Below, piece by piece: positions 51,637-60,788 of a DNA stretch of 64,000 nt; position 1 is the stretch's first letter; each line of letters starts with the position of its first letter. The position numbers and the translations under genes were made by a program. The notes beneath the pieces were generated by a model. It saw only the letters and a program-made list of their open reading frames with translations, made no database searches and had not been told where the DNA came from. This stretch comes from Rhizobium indicum (GTDB taxonomy: Bacteria > Pseudomonadota > Alphaproteobacteria > Rhizobiales > Rhizobiaceae), in contig NZ_CP054023.1 of assembly GCF_005862305.2 (NCBI RefSeq), positions 248,001 through 312,000 of the forward strand. Reading direction: 5' to 3'.

Positions 51637-51989
51637 GGTCGCTGGCGATCTGACATTTGCAACGATCCGTTCGCAGTTCGGGGTGCAAAACTCGCCAGAC
51701 TTCCCACAGGAGAGTTCTAAATTCTAATATATTTCAATATCTTGAAGTGATTTAACAACAAACCTCTTGCCACCTGCGCCATTTAGCGCTTTCATACACT
51801 ACTAGTTTGATAGACTATGGATGAGCGTGATTGCTCACCTAGTTCTCTTGCGGGGCCGCTGGTTCGGACCCGGATGCCGCGGCAGGTGTTTTGAATGGCC
51901 GCATGAACCTCATCAACGCGTGAACCGCTGTTTTATGCGTTGAAACCTCGATCGACCCACGGTGCGGATGAAGCCGCAAAGGAGTTGTG
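51637..51989. other. 353-bp intergenic region without a recognised gene
   Basis: No gene fits. The first half is AT-rich, with TTCTAAATTCTAATATATTTCAATATC at about 51715-51741, and could hold a promoter; TTTGATAGACTATGG at 51807 is a loose match. Later, CAACGC and GCGTTG arms flank 17 bases near 51918-51946, close to the next gene. The long leader may carry a regulatory element, but I cannot name one. Confidence 0.5.
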
Positions 51990-53396
51990 ATGACGGTTCA
52001 GGGACTTTTTTCCGCCAGAGCCAATGCGGCGGCGCAGATATCAGCCGTACCGCGCATTGCGATCGTCGGGCGCGGCTTTTCCGGCATGATGACGGCTATC
52101 GCGCTGATGAAGACGGTGCGCGCGCCCTTCCACCTGCAGCTGTTCGATCCGAATTCGTCGGTCAGCGGTGGGCAGGCGCTGGCCTCAGTCCGTTCCTCGA
52201 CGATCCTCAACACCCGCGTCCGCGATCTCTCGGTTTCGGTCGGCGACAACGACGATTTCAACGACTGGCTCTGCAGCAATGCCGCCTTCCGCGCCGCCGT
52301 GCCGGCCGCCATTCCCGGATTCCGGCAGATCTTCGTGCCGAAGGAGATCTTCAGCGATTATGTCTACCAGCGCTTTTCGGAAGCGCTTGCCGCGCGTAGG
52401 GACATCACCGTCCAGGTCTGCAACGATCCGGTCGTGGCGATCCGCAGGAGCCACGGCAACCGCTTCCTGCTTGAAAGCGCCAATCCAGCTAACCCGCTGT
52501 TTGACACCGTCATCCTCGCCACCGGCTACGGCCTGACCGCGCCGGATGCCGGCGGCGAGGACGTTTCGCCAATCAGGGCCCAGCGCCTCGTCGCGCGGCC
52601 GCATGCGGTGTTGCTCGGCAGCGGCATCCGCGTCGTCGACCAGCTGCTGCAGCTGCGCGATTCCGGCTATGCCGGCCAGGTGACGATCATTTCCCGGCGC
52701 GGATTCCTGCCCCAGAGCCATACGCCGAATTCCGCCGATCCGGTCTTCCCCGCCGAAGCGCTGCCGCAGAGCCTGCCGGAGATCGTCCGCTTCATCCGTC
52801 AAGCCTGTCGCGAGGCGGAGGAAGCGGGGCGAAGCTGGCAATCGGTGATGAACGGCCTCAGAAAACATGCCCGTTCGCTCTGGCGCTCGCTGCCGGCGCG
52901 CGACAAGCATCAGTTCAACCGCCATCTCAGGGCAATCTACGACAGCCATCGCAACCGCCTGCCGGAAGCCATGCACCTGCGCCTGAAACGCGAGCTCGCC
53001 GAAGGCCGCACGGTGCTGCGCCGCGGCCGGGCCGGCCGCCGGGGCTTGAGCGGCCTGTTCTTCACACCGGCCGGTTCCGCTGCCGAGGAAGTCATCCATG
53101 CCGAGCGCATCATCGATTGCCGCTGCCAGGCGCCTGATCTTTCAGCACCCTTGATGCAGAGCCTGCTTTCCGCCGGCCTCGCCATGCCGGACGAGCTTTC
53201 GCTCGGGCTCGCGGTCAATGCGCGCGGTGAGCCCTTCCTGGAGGATGGTTCGACGGTCGCCGGGCTCTTTGCAGTCGGCCCGCTCGGTCTCGGAAGCCTG
53301 CCCGATATCGATCTCGTGCCGGAGATCGTGTCGCAGGCCTATGCCGCTGCCGAGCGGATCAATGAGAGGTTCTACCCGCAGGTCAAGGCCGTCTGA
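51990..53396 (+). CDS. FAD/NAD(P)-binding protein (NAD_binding_9 type)
   Basis: A 468-residue FAD-dependent oxidoreductase-like protein. It opens PRIAIVGRGFSGMMTAIALMKTVR, a Rossmann GXGXXG site, has ASVRSSTILNTRVRDLSVSV, VILATGYGL, LLGSGIRVVDQLL as a second site and DIDLVPEIVSQAYAAAERI near the end. This is the layout of the HcaD/YdhS-like family with no known substrate. AAGGAG lies before ATG 51990. A long AT-rich leader precedes it. Confidence 0.8.
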   Translation: MTVQGLFSARANAAAQISAVPRIAIVGRGFSGMMTAIALMKTVRAPFHLQLFDPNSSVSGGQALASVRSSTILNTRVRDLSVSVGDNDDFNDWLCSNAAFRAAVPAAIPGFRQIFVPKEIFSDYVYQRFSEALAARRDITVQVCNDPVVAIRRSHGNRFLLESANPANPLFDTVILATGYGLTAPDAGGEDVSPIRAQRLVARPHAVLLGSGIRVVDQLLQLRDSGYAGQVTIISRRGFLPQSHTPNSADPVFPAEALPQSLPEIVRFIRQACREAEEAGRSWQSVMNGLRKHARSLWRSLPARDKHQFNRHLRAIYDSHRNRLPEAMHLRLKRELAEGRTVLRRGRAGRRGLSGLFFTPAGSAAEEVIHAERIIDCRCQAPDLSAPLMQSLLSAGLAMPDELSLGLAVNARGEPFLEDGSTVAGLFAVGPLGLGSLPDIDLVPEIVSQAYAAAERINERFYPQVKAV

Positions 53397-53464
53397 AATT
53401 CGGGCCGTTTCGGAACCATCCGCCCCCTGCTGCGTTATAAAGCGCTGGTGAATCCGAGGGGCCG

Positions 53465-55393
53465 ATGGAAGTGCTGAATCGACATGACACGTCTCTTGAC
53501 GAAGAGGGACGCTTTCGCCTTCTGGTCGATGCCATCACCGACTACGCTATCTATATGCTGAGCCCCGAAGGCATCGTCACCAGCTGGAATACTGGCGCCC
53601 AGCGCTTTAAAGGTTACAAGCCTTCTGAAATTCTCGGCGAGCATTTTTCCCGTTTCTATCTGGAAGAGGACCGCGCCGCGGGAATACCGGCACGCGCGCT
53701 CGCCACGGCGGAGGAGCATGGCCGGTTCGAGGGGGAAGGCTGGCGCCAGCGCAAGGATGGAACCCGCTTCTGGGCGCATGTGATCATCGATCCGATCCGT
53801 CGTCCCTCCGGCGAGCTCATCGGCTATGCCAAGATCACCCGCGACCTGACCGAACGCAGAGCAGCTGAACAGACTATCCGCCAGAGCGAGGAACAATTCC
53901 GCCGGCTCGTCCAGGGCGTCTCGGATTATGCGATCTACATGCTCGATCCCGACGGCAATGTCAGCAGTTGGAATTTCGGCGCCGAGCGTATCAAGGGCTA
54001 TCGACCGCAAGAAATCATCGGCCGGCATTTCTCGACCTTCTATACCGCCGAGGACCGCGAAGCCGGCGTGCCGCAGACCGCGCTCGATATTGCGCGCGCC
54101 GAGGGCCGGTTCGAGAGGGAAGGCTGGCGTGTCCGCAAGGACGGCACCCGTTTTTGGGCCAGCATCGTCATCGACGTCATTCGGGACGACGAAGGCGATG
54201 TGCTCGGTTTCGCGAAGATCACCCGCGATATCACCGAGAAGATGGAGACCCAGCGGGCACTGGAGCAGGCGCGCGAAGAGCTCTTCCAGTCGCAGAAGAT
54301 GGAGGCGATCGGTCAATTGACCGGCGGTATCGCCCATGATTTCAACAATCTGCTGATGGCTGTGCTCGGCAGTCTCGAAATCCTGAAGAAGCGCATGCCG
54401 CAGGATCTCTCGCTGACATCGCTGGTCGACAACGCCATGCAGGGCGCCCAGCGCGGTGCCGCGCTGACGCAGCGCATGCTGGCCTTTTCCCGCCGGCAGG
54501 AACTGCACATGGAGCCGATCGACGTCTCCGGACTGGTCCGTGGCATGATGGATATTCTGAGCCGTTCGCTCGGCCCGCTCACCGTGATCGAGACCTCGTT
54601 CCCCGTCAGGCTGCCGACGATCATGACCGATCCGAACCAGCTGGAGATGGCGATCCTGAACCTCGTCGTCAACGCCCGCGATGCGATGCCATCCGGCGGC
54701 CGGATCGCGCTTCGCGCTTCCGAGGAATCGGTCCCGTCAGGCAAGAGTCCGCTGCCGCCCGGCCGCTATGTGCGCATCGCGGTAGTCGATGAAGGCGAAG
54801 GCATGGATGCAAAGACGGTGGAGCAGGCAATCACGCCGTTCTTCACCACCAAGGGTATCGGCAAAGGCACCGGTCTCGGCCTTTCCATGGTTCAGGGCCT
54901 TGCGTCCCAGTCCGGCGGCCGCCTCATCCTGAAGAGCAGCCTCGGCCAAGGCACGACGGCCGAATTGTGGTTCCCGGTCGTCATTGCCGAGCAGGTGACC
55001 GCGGTAGCTGCAGACCTGCCGCAACGCGAGGAAAACGCGCCGCGTCGGCTGCGCATCGTCGCCGTCGATGACGATGGTCTGGTGCTGATGAATACGACAC
55101 TGATGCTCGAGGATCTCGGCCATACCGTATTCGAGGCGATGGCGGGTTCCGAGGCGCTCGACATCCTGCGCAAGCAGCAGGTCGATCTGGTGATTTGCGA
55201 CCATGCCATGCCGCGCATGACGGGCGCGCAGCTCGCCCAGGCGATCCGCGACGAATGGCCTGATATGCCGATCATCCTCGCAACCGGTTACGCCGAAATC
55301 CCCGAAGGGGCAGGCATCGTCGATCTGCCCCGCCTGGGCAAACCCTTCTCGCAGGCGCAGCTCGCCGAGGCGATCAGCCGGATCGCTTCATAA
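53465..55393 (+). CDS. Soluble hybrid histidine kinase with two PAS domains and a receiver
   Basis: A 642-residue cytoplasmic sensor kinase with no membrane helix. Two PAS modules lie at about 15-135 and 145-260, very similar to each other (WNTGAQRFKGY and WNFGAERIKGY, then GTRFWA in both). Next come a dimerisation box IAHDFNNLLMAVLG with the phospho-His, the N box LNLVVNARDAMP, the G box GTGLGLSMVQG and a C-terminal receiver with the phospho-Asp in VICDHAMP. It should phosphorylate an unlinked regulator. Its stop overlaps the convergent SURF1 gene by six bases. Confidence 0.9.
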   Translation: MEVLNRHDTSLDEEGRFRLLVDAITDYAIYMLSPEGIVTSWNTGAQRFKGYKPSEILGEHFSRFYLEEDRAAGIPARALATAEEHGRFEGEGWRQRKDGTRFWAHVIIDPIRRPSGELIGYAKITRDLTERRAAEQTIRQSEEQFRRLVQGVSDYAIYMLDPDGNVSSWNFGAERIKGYRPQEIIGRHFSTFYTAEDREAGVPQTALDIARAEGRFEREGWRVRKDGTRFWASIVIDVIRDDEGDVLGFAKITRDITEKMETQRALEQAREELFQSQKMEAIGQLTGGIAHDFNNLLMAVLGSLEILKKRMPQDLSLTSLVDNAMQGAQRGAALTQRMLAFSRRQELHMEPIDVSGLVRGMMDILSRSLGPLTVIETSFPVRLPTIMTDPNQLEMAILNLVVNARDAMPSGGRIALRASEESVPSGKSPLPPGRYVRIAVVDEGEGMDAKTVEQAITPFFTTKGIGKGTGLGLSMVQGLASQSGGRLILKSSLGQGTTAELWFPVVIAEQVTAVAADLPQREENAPRRLRIVAVDDDGLVLMNTTLMLEDLGHTVFEAMAGSEALDILRKQQVDLVICDHAMPRMTGAQLAQAIRDEWPDMPIILATGYAEIPEGAGIVDLPRLGKPFSQAQLAEAISRIAS

Positions 55394-56176
55394 GCGGCGT
55401 CGGCTATCCCTCTCACCGCGAAGAATGAACACCAGCAATGCCAGCACCATTGCCGCCAGGGCGTACCAGGTGATCGCGTAGACGAGATGGTTGTTGGGGA
55501 AAGCGATGACGGTCAGGCCGCCGACAGGCAGGCCTCCCGGATTGGCAGCCGCATCGGCGTCGATGAAATAGGGCGCGATCGCACCGATGCCGCGCTTTTG
55601 CGCGATCGCTGCGACATCGCGCGAATACCAGCGGTCGGCTACGACGTCGTTGGATTGCAGCAGCGATCCCTTCGGCTCCGTCATCCGCATCAGCCCGGTG
55701 ATCTCGACCCGGCCGGATAGTTCACCCTCGCGGCGCGAGGCCGGGTCGCGCCGGTCGGTCGGCACGAAACCACGATTGATGAGGATTGATGTCCCGTCGG
55801 CAAGCGTCAGCGGCGCCAACACCCAATATCCCGGTCCCAGCGCGGTTGAGGCATAGACCAGCGTTTCCTTGTCGTTCGCCAGCATCCCGGCCGCGGTCAC
55901 CCGCCGATATTCGTCATCAGTGGCATTGACCTGGTCCCAGTCGGCGCGCGCCGGGGCCGGCACGGGTGACGCATGCACACGCTGGTCGACGCGGGCGATG
56001 AGGTCGCGTTTCCAAGCCAACCGCTCGACCTGCCAGGTGCCGAGTGCGGAAAGTGCCGCGGCAAGCAGCACCAGGCAGCCGGCGAAGATCGCGCGTTTGA
56101 CCTGATAATGCCGTCTTTCCGATTTTTCCGAGGGAGCCTGCGGATGACGCTGCCGCCGCCCCTTCGTGACCGTCAC
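55388..56176 (-). CDS. SURF1-family cytochrome oxidase assembly protein
   Basis: A 262-residue SURF1 homologue. A first hydrophobic helix (AIFAGCLVLLAAALSALGTWQVERLAWK) is followed by a periplasmic domain with GPGYWVLAPLTLADGTSILINRGFVP, and a final helix near the C terminus (HLVYAITWYALAAMVLALLVFI). SURF1 helps assemble haem-copper oxidases. It is the last gene of the cyo operon here, overlapping cyoD by four bases. Confidence 0.9.
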   Translation of the reverse strand: MTVTKGRRQRHPQAPSEKSERRHYQVKRAIFAGCLVLLAAALSALGTWQVERLAWKRDLIARVDQRVHASPVPAPARADWDQVNATDDEYRRVTAAGMLANDKETLVYASTALGPGYWVLAPLTLADGTSILINRGFVPTDRRDPASRREGELSGRVEITGLMRMTEPKGSLLQSNDVVADRWYSRDVAAIAQKRGIGAIAPYFIDADAAANPGGLPVGGLTVIAFPNNHLVYAITWYALAAMVLALLVFILRGERDSRRRL

Positions 56177-56574
56177 GGCATGTTCTTCATCATCTCGGGG
56201 CTCATCGGCATCATGTTGGTGTTGAGATGATGCATGACCCAGAGCGAACCGGAGAGCGCGATGGCGACGATGATGAGGGTGAAGATCAGCGCCATGATCG
56301 TCCAGCCGCCCTCGCTCCTGGTATTCATGTGCAGGAAGAAGACCATGTGGACGACGATCTGGATCGCACCCAGGCCCATCACCAGAACCGCCGTCAGCGT
56401 CGGGCTGGCGAAGACGCCTGACATGACCAGCCAGAAGGGAATGGCGGTCAGGATGACGGAGAGCACGAAGCCCGTCATGTAGCTGCGGAACGTGCCATGG
56501 CCGGCCTGATGGCCGTGGCTGTGGCCGTGATGAGCCTCGTGGGCGTCCTCATGTGCAGGTGCTTGCGAACTCAT
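56173..56574 (-). CDS. cyoD: Cytochrome bo3 ubiquinol oxidase subunit IV
   Basis: A 133-residue membrane subunit. It has a His-rich N terminus (HEDAHEAHHGHSHGHQAGH) and three hydrophobic helices, such as FVLSVILTAIPFWLVMSGVF and IVVHMVFFLHMNTRSEGG, the last with the conserved HM..NT pattern. The start at 56574 overlaps cyoC by four bases (ATGA); the longest frame begins earlier and is not needed. It helps assembly of the oxidase. Confidence 0.92.
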   Translation of the reverse strand: MSSQAPAHEDAHEAHHGHSHGHQAGHGTFRSYMTGFVLSVILTAIPFWLVMSGVFASPTLTAVLVMGLGAIQIVVHMVFFLHMNTRSEGGWTIMALIFTLIIVAIALSGSLWVMHHLNTNMMPMSPEMMKNMP

Positions 56575-57191
56575 CCGAGAACTCCCAACAGATAGACGAA
56601 GGAAAAGACGCCGATCCAGACGACGTCGAGGAAGTGCCAGAACATCGACAGGCACATCAGGCGGCGGCGGTTGGCCTCGATCAGCCCGTGCATCGATACC
56701 TGCACCATCAGCGTGATCAGCCAGATGATGCCGAAGGTGACGTGCAGACCGTGCGTGCCGACCAGTGTGAAGAAAGAAGACAGGAAGGCGCTGCGCGTCG
56801 GCCCGGCGCCTTCATGGATCAGGTGGATGAACTCGTAGAGCTCGAGCCCGATGAAAGCCGCGCCGAACAGGCCGGTGACGCCAAGCCAGAACAGCGTTTC
56901 CGCCTTTGCGTTCCGCTCCATCTGCAGCATGGCGAAGCCGTAGGTGATCGAGGAGAACAGCAGCATCGAGGTGTTGAGGGCAACGATCGGCAGATCGAAG
57001 AGATCGGCCGGCGACGGGCCGGCGGCATAATTGCGGCCGAGCACGCCATGCGTGGCAAACAGCACCGCGAAGATCAGGCAGTCGCTCATCAGGTAGAGCC
57101 AGAAACCGAGATTGGTGCTGTTCTCCGGATGATGATCTACCGTCAGGTAGAATTCAGGCTTTTCGGCCGTGTCGATGGTGTGATCGCTCAT
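56571..57191 (-). CDS. cyoC: Cytochrome bo3 ubiquinol oxidase subunit III
   Basis: A 206-residue membrane protein with five helices. Helices include LGFWLYLMSDCLIFAVLFATHGV and GLHVTFGIIWLITLMVQVSM, and the ending MCLSMFWHFLDVVWIGVFSFVYLLG is the conserved subunit III end with the W-H-F-L-D-x-V-W motif. It is co-transcribed with cyoB six bases away and overlaps cyoD. Confidence 0.95.
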   Translation of the reverse strand: MSDHTIDTAEKPEFYLTVDHHPENSTNLGFWLYLMSDCLIFAVLFATHGVLGRNYAAGPSPADLFDLPIVALNTSMLLFSSITYGFAMLQMERNAKAETLFWLGVTGLFGAAFIGLELYEFIHLIHEGAGPTRSAFLSSFFTLVGTHGLHVTFGIIWLITLMVQVSMHGLIEANRRRLMCLSMFWHFLDVVWIGVFSFVYLLGVLG

Positions 57192-57197
57192 GGTCTC

Positions 57198-59201
57198 TTA
57201 CACCTGCTCGGCAAGCAGCGCGGTGCGCTTGCCTTCCGTTTCGGTTACCTCTTCGGCGGGGATGTAGAAGTCGCGTCTGTAGTTGAAGGTATGGCCGATC
57301 GCCACAGCCAGCATGGCGACGAAGGAGACGACGGCCAGCCACCACATGTACCAGATCAGGCCGAAGGCGAGTGCGACGCTGATAGCAGACAGGATCGCGC
57401 CGGTGCCGGTGTTCTTCGGCATGTGGATCGGCCGGAAACCTTCCAGCGGACGCGCGTAACCGCGGTTCTTCATGTCGTACCAGCCGTCATGATCGTGCAC
57501 GACAGGCGTCAAGGCGAAGTTGTATTCCGGCGGCGGCGAGGAGGTCGACCATTCCAGCGTACGGCCATCCCAGGGATCGCCGCTGTCGTCGCGCAATTCC
57601 TCGCGCCTCATGAAGCTGACGACGATCTGGATCAGGAAGGCGGCAATGCCAAGCGCAATCAGGCCGACGCCGAAAGCGGCGATGATGAACCAGATCTGTA
57701 TCGACGGGTCCTCGAACTGGCTCATGCGGCGGGTGACGCCCATCAGACCCAGCACGTAGAGCGGCATGAAGGCGAACCAGAAGCCGATCTGCCAGAACCA
57801 GAAGCTCATCTTGCCCCAGAAGGGATCGAGCTTGAAGCCGAACGCCTTCGGGAACCAGTAGTTCACGCCGGCGAACATGCCGAAGAGTACGCCGCCGATG
57901 ATGACGTTGTGAAAGTGAGCGATGAGGAACAGCGAATTGTGCAGCACGAAGTCGGCAGGCGGCACGGCAAGCATGACGCCGGTCATGCCGCCGATGACGA
58001 AGGTCACCATGAAGCCGACCGTCCACAGCATCGGCACCTCATAGCGGATGCGGCCGCGATACATGGTGAAGAGCCAGTTGAACATCTTCGCCCCCGTCGG
58101 GATCGAGATGATCATCGTGGTGATGCCGAAGAAGGAGTTGACGCTGGCGCCTGAGCCCATGGTGAAGAAGTGGTGCAGCCAGACGATGTAGGACAGGATC
58201 ATGATCACGCAGGTCGCGTAGACCATCGAGGCGTAGCCGAACAGGCGTTTGCCGGAGAAGGTGGCGACGACTTCCGAGAAGATGCCGAAGGCCGGCAGCA
58301 CGAGGATGTAGACCTCCGGATGACCCCAGATCCAGATGAGGTTGATGTACATCATCGGATTGCCGCCGAGGTCGTTGGTAAAGAAGTTCGTGCCGGCATA
58401 GCGGTCGAGCGACAACAGGGCGAGCGTTGCCGTCAGGATCGGGAATGAGGCGACGATCAGCACGTTGGTGCAAAGCGCCGTCCAGGTGAAGACCGGCATC
58501 TTCATGAAGGTCATGCCCGGCGCACGCATCTTGACGATGGTGGCGATCAGGTTGATGCCCGAAAGCGTCGTTCCCACACCGGCCACCTGCAGGCCCCAGA
58601 TATAATAGTCGACGCCGACGCCCGGACTGTAGGCCGCGCCCGACAGCGGCGGGTAGGCGAGCCAGCCGGTCTGGGCGAATTCGCCGATGAACAGCGACAG
58701 CATGATGATGATCGCGCCGGCGGTGGTCATCCAGAAAGAGAAGTTGTTGAGGAAGGGGAAGGAGACGTCGCGCGCGCCGATCTGCAACGGCACCACGAAG
58801 TTCATCAAACCGGTGACGAAGGGCATCGCCACGAAGAAGATCATGATGACGCCGTGAGCGGTGAAGATCTGGTCGTAATGGTGCGGCGGCAGGTAGCCCT
58901 CCGAACCGTTGAAGGCGATCGCCTGCTGGATGCGCATCAGGATCGCGTCGGAGAAGCCGCGCAACAGCATGATGACGGCCAGGATCACATACATGATGCC
59001 GATCTTCTTGTGATCGACGCTGCAGATCCAGTCCCGCCAGAGCGGGGCCCAGAACTTGAAATAGGTGATGATGCCGAGCAACGCGATGGCGCCGATGACG
59101 ACGCCAATGAAGGTCACGACCAGGATCGGCTCGTGATAAGGGATGGCATCGAGGGTCAACCGGCCGAAGACGAACTTCAGGAGGTCAGGATTGGAAAACA
59201 T
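57198..59201 (-). CDS. cyoB: Cytochrome bo3 ubiquinol oxidase subunit I
   Basis: A 667-residue subunit with about 15 helices that carries haem b, haem o3 and copper B. It has the haem-b His ([11 protein letters not shown]), the [12 protein letters not shown] copper/His-Tyr site, [22 protein letters not shown] with the copper B histidines, and [15 protein letters not shown] near the end for the haem ligands. It is the catalytic core of a terminal oxidase that pumps protons. It sits between cyoA and cyoC. Confidence 0.96.
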   Translation of the reverse strand: MFSNPDLLKFVFGRLTLDAIPYHEPILVVTFIGVVIGAIALLGIITYFKFWAPLWRDWICSVDHKKIGIMYVILAVIMLLRGFSDAILMRIQQAIAFNGSEGYLPPHHYDQIFTAHGVIMIFFVAMPFVTGLMNFVVPLQIGARDVSFPFLNNFSFWMTTAGAIIIMLSLFIGEFAQTGWLAYPPLSGAAYSPGVGVDYYIWGLQVAGVGTTLSGINLIATIVKMRAPGMTFMKMPVFTWTALCTNVLIVASFPILTATLALLSLDRYAGTNFFTNDLGGNPMMYINLIWIWGHPEVYILVLPAFGIFSEVVATFSGKRLFGYASMVYATCVIMILSYIVWLHHFFTMGSGASVNSFFGITTMIISIPTGAKMFNWLFTMYRGRIRYEVPMLWTVGFMVTFVIGGMTGVMLAVPPADFVLHNSLFLIAHFHNVIIGGVLFGMFAGVNYWFPKAFGFKLDPFWGKMSFWFWQIGFWFAFMPLYVLGLMGVTRRMSQFEDPSIQIWFIIAAFGVGLIALGIAAFLIQIVVSFMRREELRDDSGDPWDGRTLEWSTSSPPPEYNFALTPVVHDHDGWYDMKNRGYARPLEGFRPIHMPKNTGTGAILSAISVALAFGLIWYMWWLAVVSFVAMLAVAIGHTFNYRRDFYIPAEEVTETEGKRTALLAEQV

Positions 59202-59243
59202 GGAACAACCCGTTCATTATGTCTTGCGACGCAAAGCGCCAGG

Positions 59244-60409
59244 TTAATTGTTATTGTTGAGCTGCGCCGGCGCCGGATCGGCGCCATTGCTCATGCCGGG
59301 CATGGAATGACCCTGATGTTGCATGTCAGTTCCGGGCATGTCGTGCTGCATGGTGTTGCCGTCGGTACGCTCGGCGGGCTCGCTTCGCGCCGGAGCCCCT
59401 GTCGCCGGCACGGTGGCGGCGGGCGCCACGATGCCTTCGTCGGCATAACGGTTGTCATATTGCAGCTTTTCGCGGTTCTCGGCACTTTCCTTGCCGCCGC
59501 CGCCCATCATGTCGATGTGCATCATCTCGTTCATGCACATCTTGCCGGGCGTGGCGCACATGTTGAGGATGGCGTTGTAAAGGTCGGCATCGGCGCCGGC
59601 ATAATAACGCACCGGTTCCTTCTCGCTCGGCTTCTCGAGCTTCAGGTAGGCGTCGCGGTTGAGCATTGTGCCCCGCTCCTTGACCTGCGCCACCCAGGCG
59701 TCAAATCCCTCTTGGGTAAGGCCGTGGAACTTGAAGCGCATATGCGAGAAGCCTGCGCCGCTGTAATTGGCGGAGAAGCCCTCATATTCGCCTTCCTTGT
59801 TGATGACGGCATGCAGCTTCGTCTCCATGCCCGGCATCGCATAGATCTGGCCGGCAAGGGCAGGTATGTAGAAGGAGTTCATCACCGAGGAGGCGGTGAT
59901 CTTGAAATTGATCGGCATGTCGACCGGGGCAGCGAGCTCGTTGACGGTGGCAATGCCGAGTTCGGGATAGAAGAACAGCCACTTCCAGTCGAGCGCCACG
60001 ACCTCGACGTTCAACGGCTTGGTATCGGCCGGAATGGCGCGCTCCGCATCGAGGCGGTCGAGCGGGCGGTAGGGATCGAGCTTATGGGTGGAAATCCAGG
60101 TCACGGCGCCGAGCGCGATGATGATCGCAAGCGGCGCTGCCCAGATCACGATTTCGAGGCGGGTCGAATGGTGCCATTCCGGCGCATAGGTGGCAGCCGT
60201 ATTGAGCGGCGGTAGCGCCAGGCGAAGAACAGCGTCAGGAAGATCACCGGGATGATGATCAAAAGCATCAGCACCGTCGAGATGACGATGAGATCGCGCT
60301 GTTGCGCGGCGATGTCGCCGGAGGGCGCCATGACCACCATGTTGCATCCTGCCAGGAAAAGCAGCGGCAAGACGGATAGAAGGCGGGAAAACTTCACCAG
60401 TTTTAGCAC
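59244..60409 (-). pseudogene. cyoA: Cytochrome bo3 oxidase subunit II, split by a one-base frameshift
   Basis: Two overlapping frames encode one subunit II. The N-terminal part, from GTG 60409, has a lipoprotein signal (LLSVLPLLFLAGCN) and the first helix VISTVLMLLIIIPVIFLTLFFAWRYR. The rest (NTAATYAPEWHHSTRLEIVIWAAPLAIIIALGAVTW, then DWKWLFFYPELG and AGQIYAMPGMETKLH) lies one frame over. The break is at about 60203: restoring one base in CGCTC-AATACG would give RRSNTAATYAPEW. The gene is otherwise full length, with a Met/His-rich tail. Either a natural mutation or a sequencing error would explain it. Confidence 0.85.
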
Positions 60410-60788
60410 GTCTCTAAGCTCTTGTTGTTTCGTTCGTTCCGCGACTAACGCACTGAACCGGATAGCGACATGAGGTGTTTGGTCGCAGTGCAGCAATCAT
60501 GCCGCACTGCGGCACAAATCATGGTGCACTACAGCTTTGGAATCCTGATGAATTCAAGAAGGATTCTTTCGCCAGCGCTGTTTCAAATCAATATATCCGC
60601 AAGAGGCGGCCAAGCCAGCGTCTCCCGGGAAAAATCGCCGGGCCAATCACGCTATTTTTTCCGCCCAGGCCTCATTTTGAGCCGTGATGATGAACTATTT
60701 ACGTCTTACGGACTTGATAAGCCTGCGGGTTTGATCAAGATCAGGCTGAGGCGCCTTGGCGAAAGCGCTTCATCGAGGGAGGCGTTTC
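60410..60788. other. 379-bp gap with promoters of cyoA and the MHS transporter
   Basis: The gap between the divergent cyo operon and the transporter gene contains no gene. It holds an anaerobox-like site at 60731-60744 and AT-rich stretches near 60560-60600 and 60655. The cyoA promoter must lie in the first part; I do not see a clear -35/-10 pair. Confidence 0.6.
60731..60744 (+). promoter_or_regulatory. FixK/FnrN anaerobox-like site
   Basis: TTGATCAAGATCAG matches TTGAT-N4-ATCAA at nine of ten defined positions. It lies 45 bp before the transporter ATG. Such sites are bound by FNR/FixK proteins under low oxygen. Confidence 0.65.

Noticed and set aside
51853..51880. tRNA-like T-arm (GGTTCGGACCC) in the 51637-51989 gap
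   Set aside because: The T-loop lacks the conserved adenine, and no acceptor, D-arm or anticodon arm can be built around it.
56553..58154. 533-codon open frame antisense to cyoC and cyoB
   Set aside because: It mirrors conserved cytochrome oxidase genes, and its Glu/His/Arg-rich sequence matches no family.
59244..60496. Two separate genes in place of cyoA
   Set aside because: The two frames match adjacent parts of one subunit II, and one added base joins them; two real genes are unlikely.
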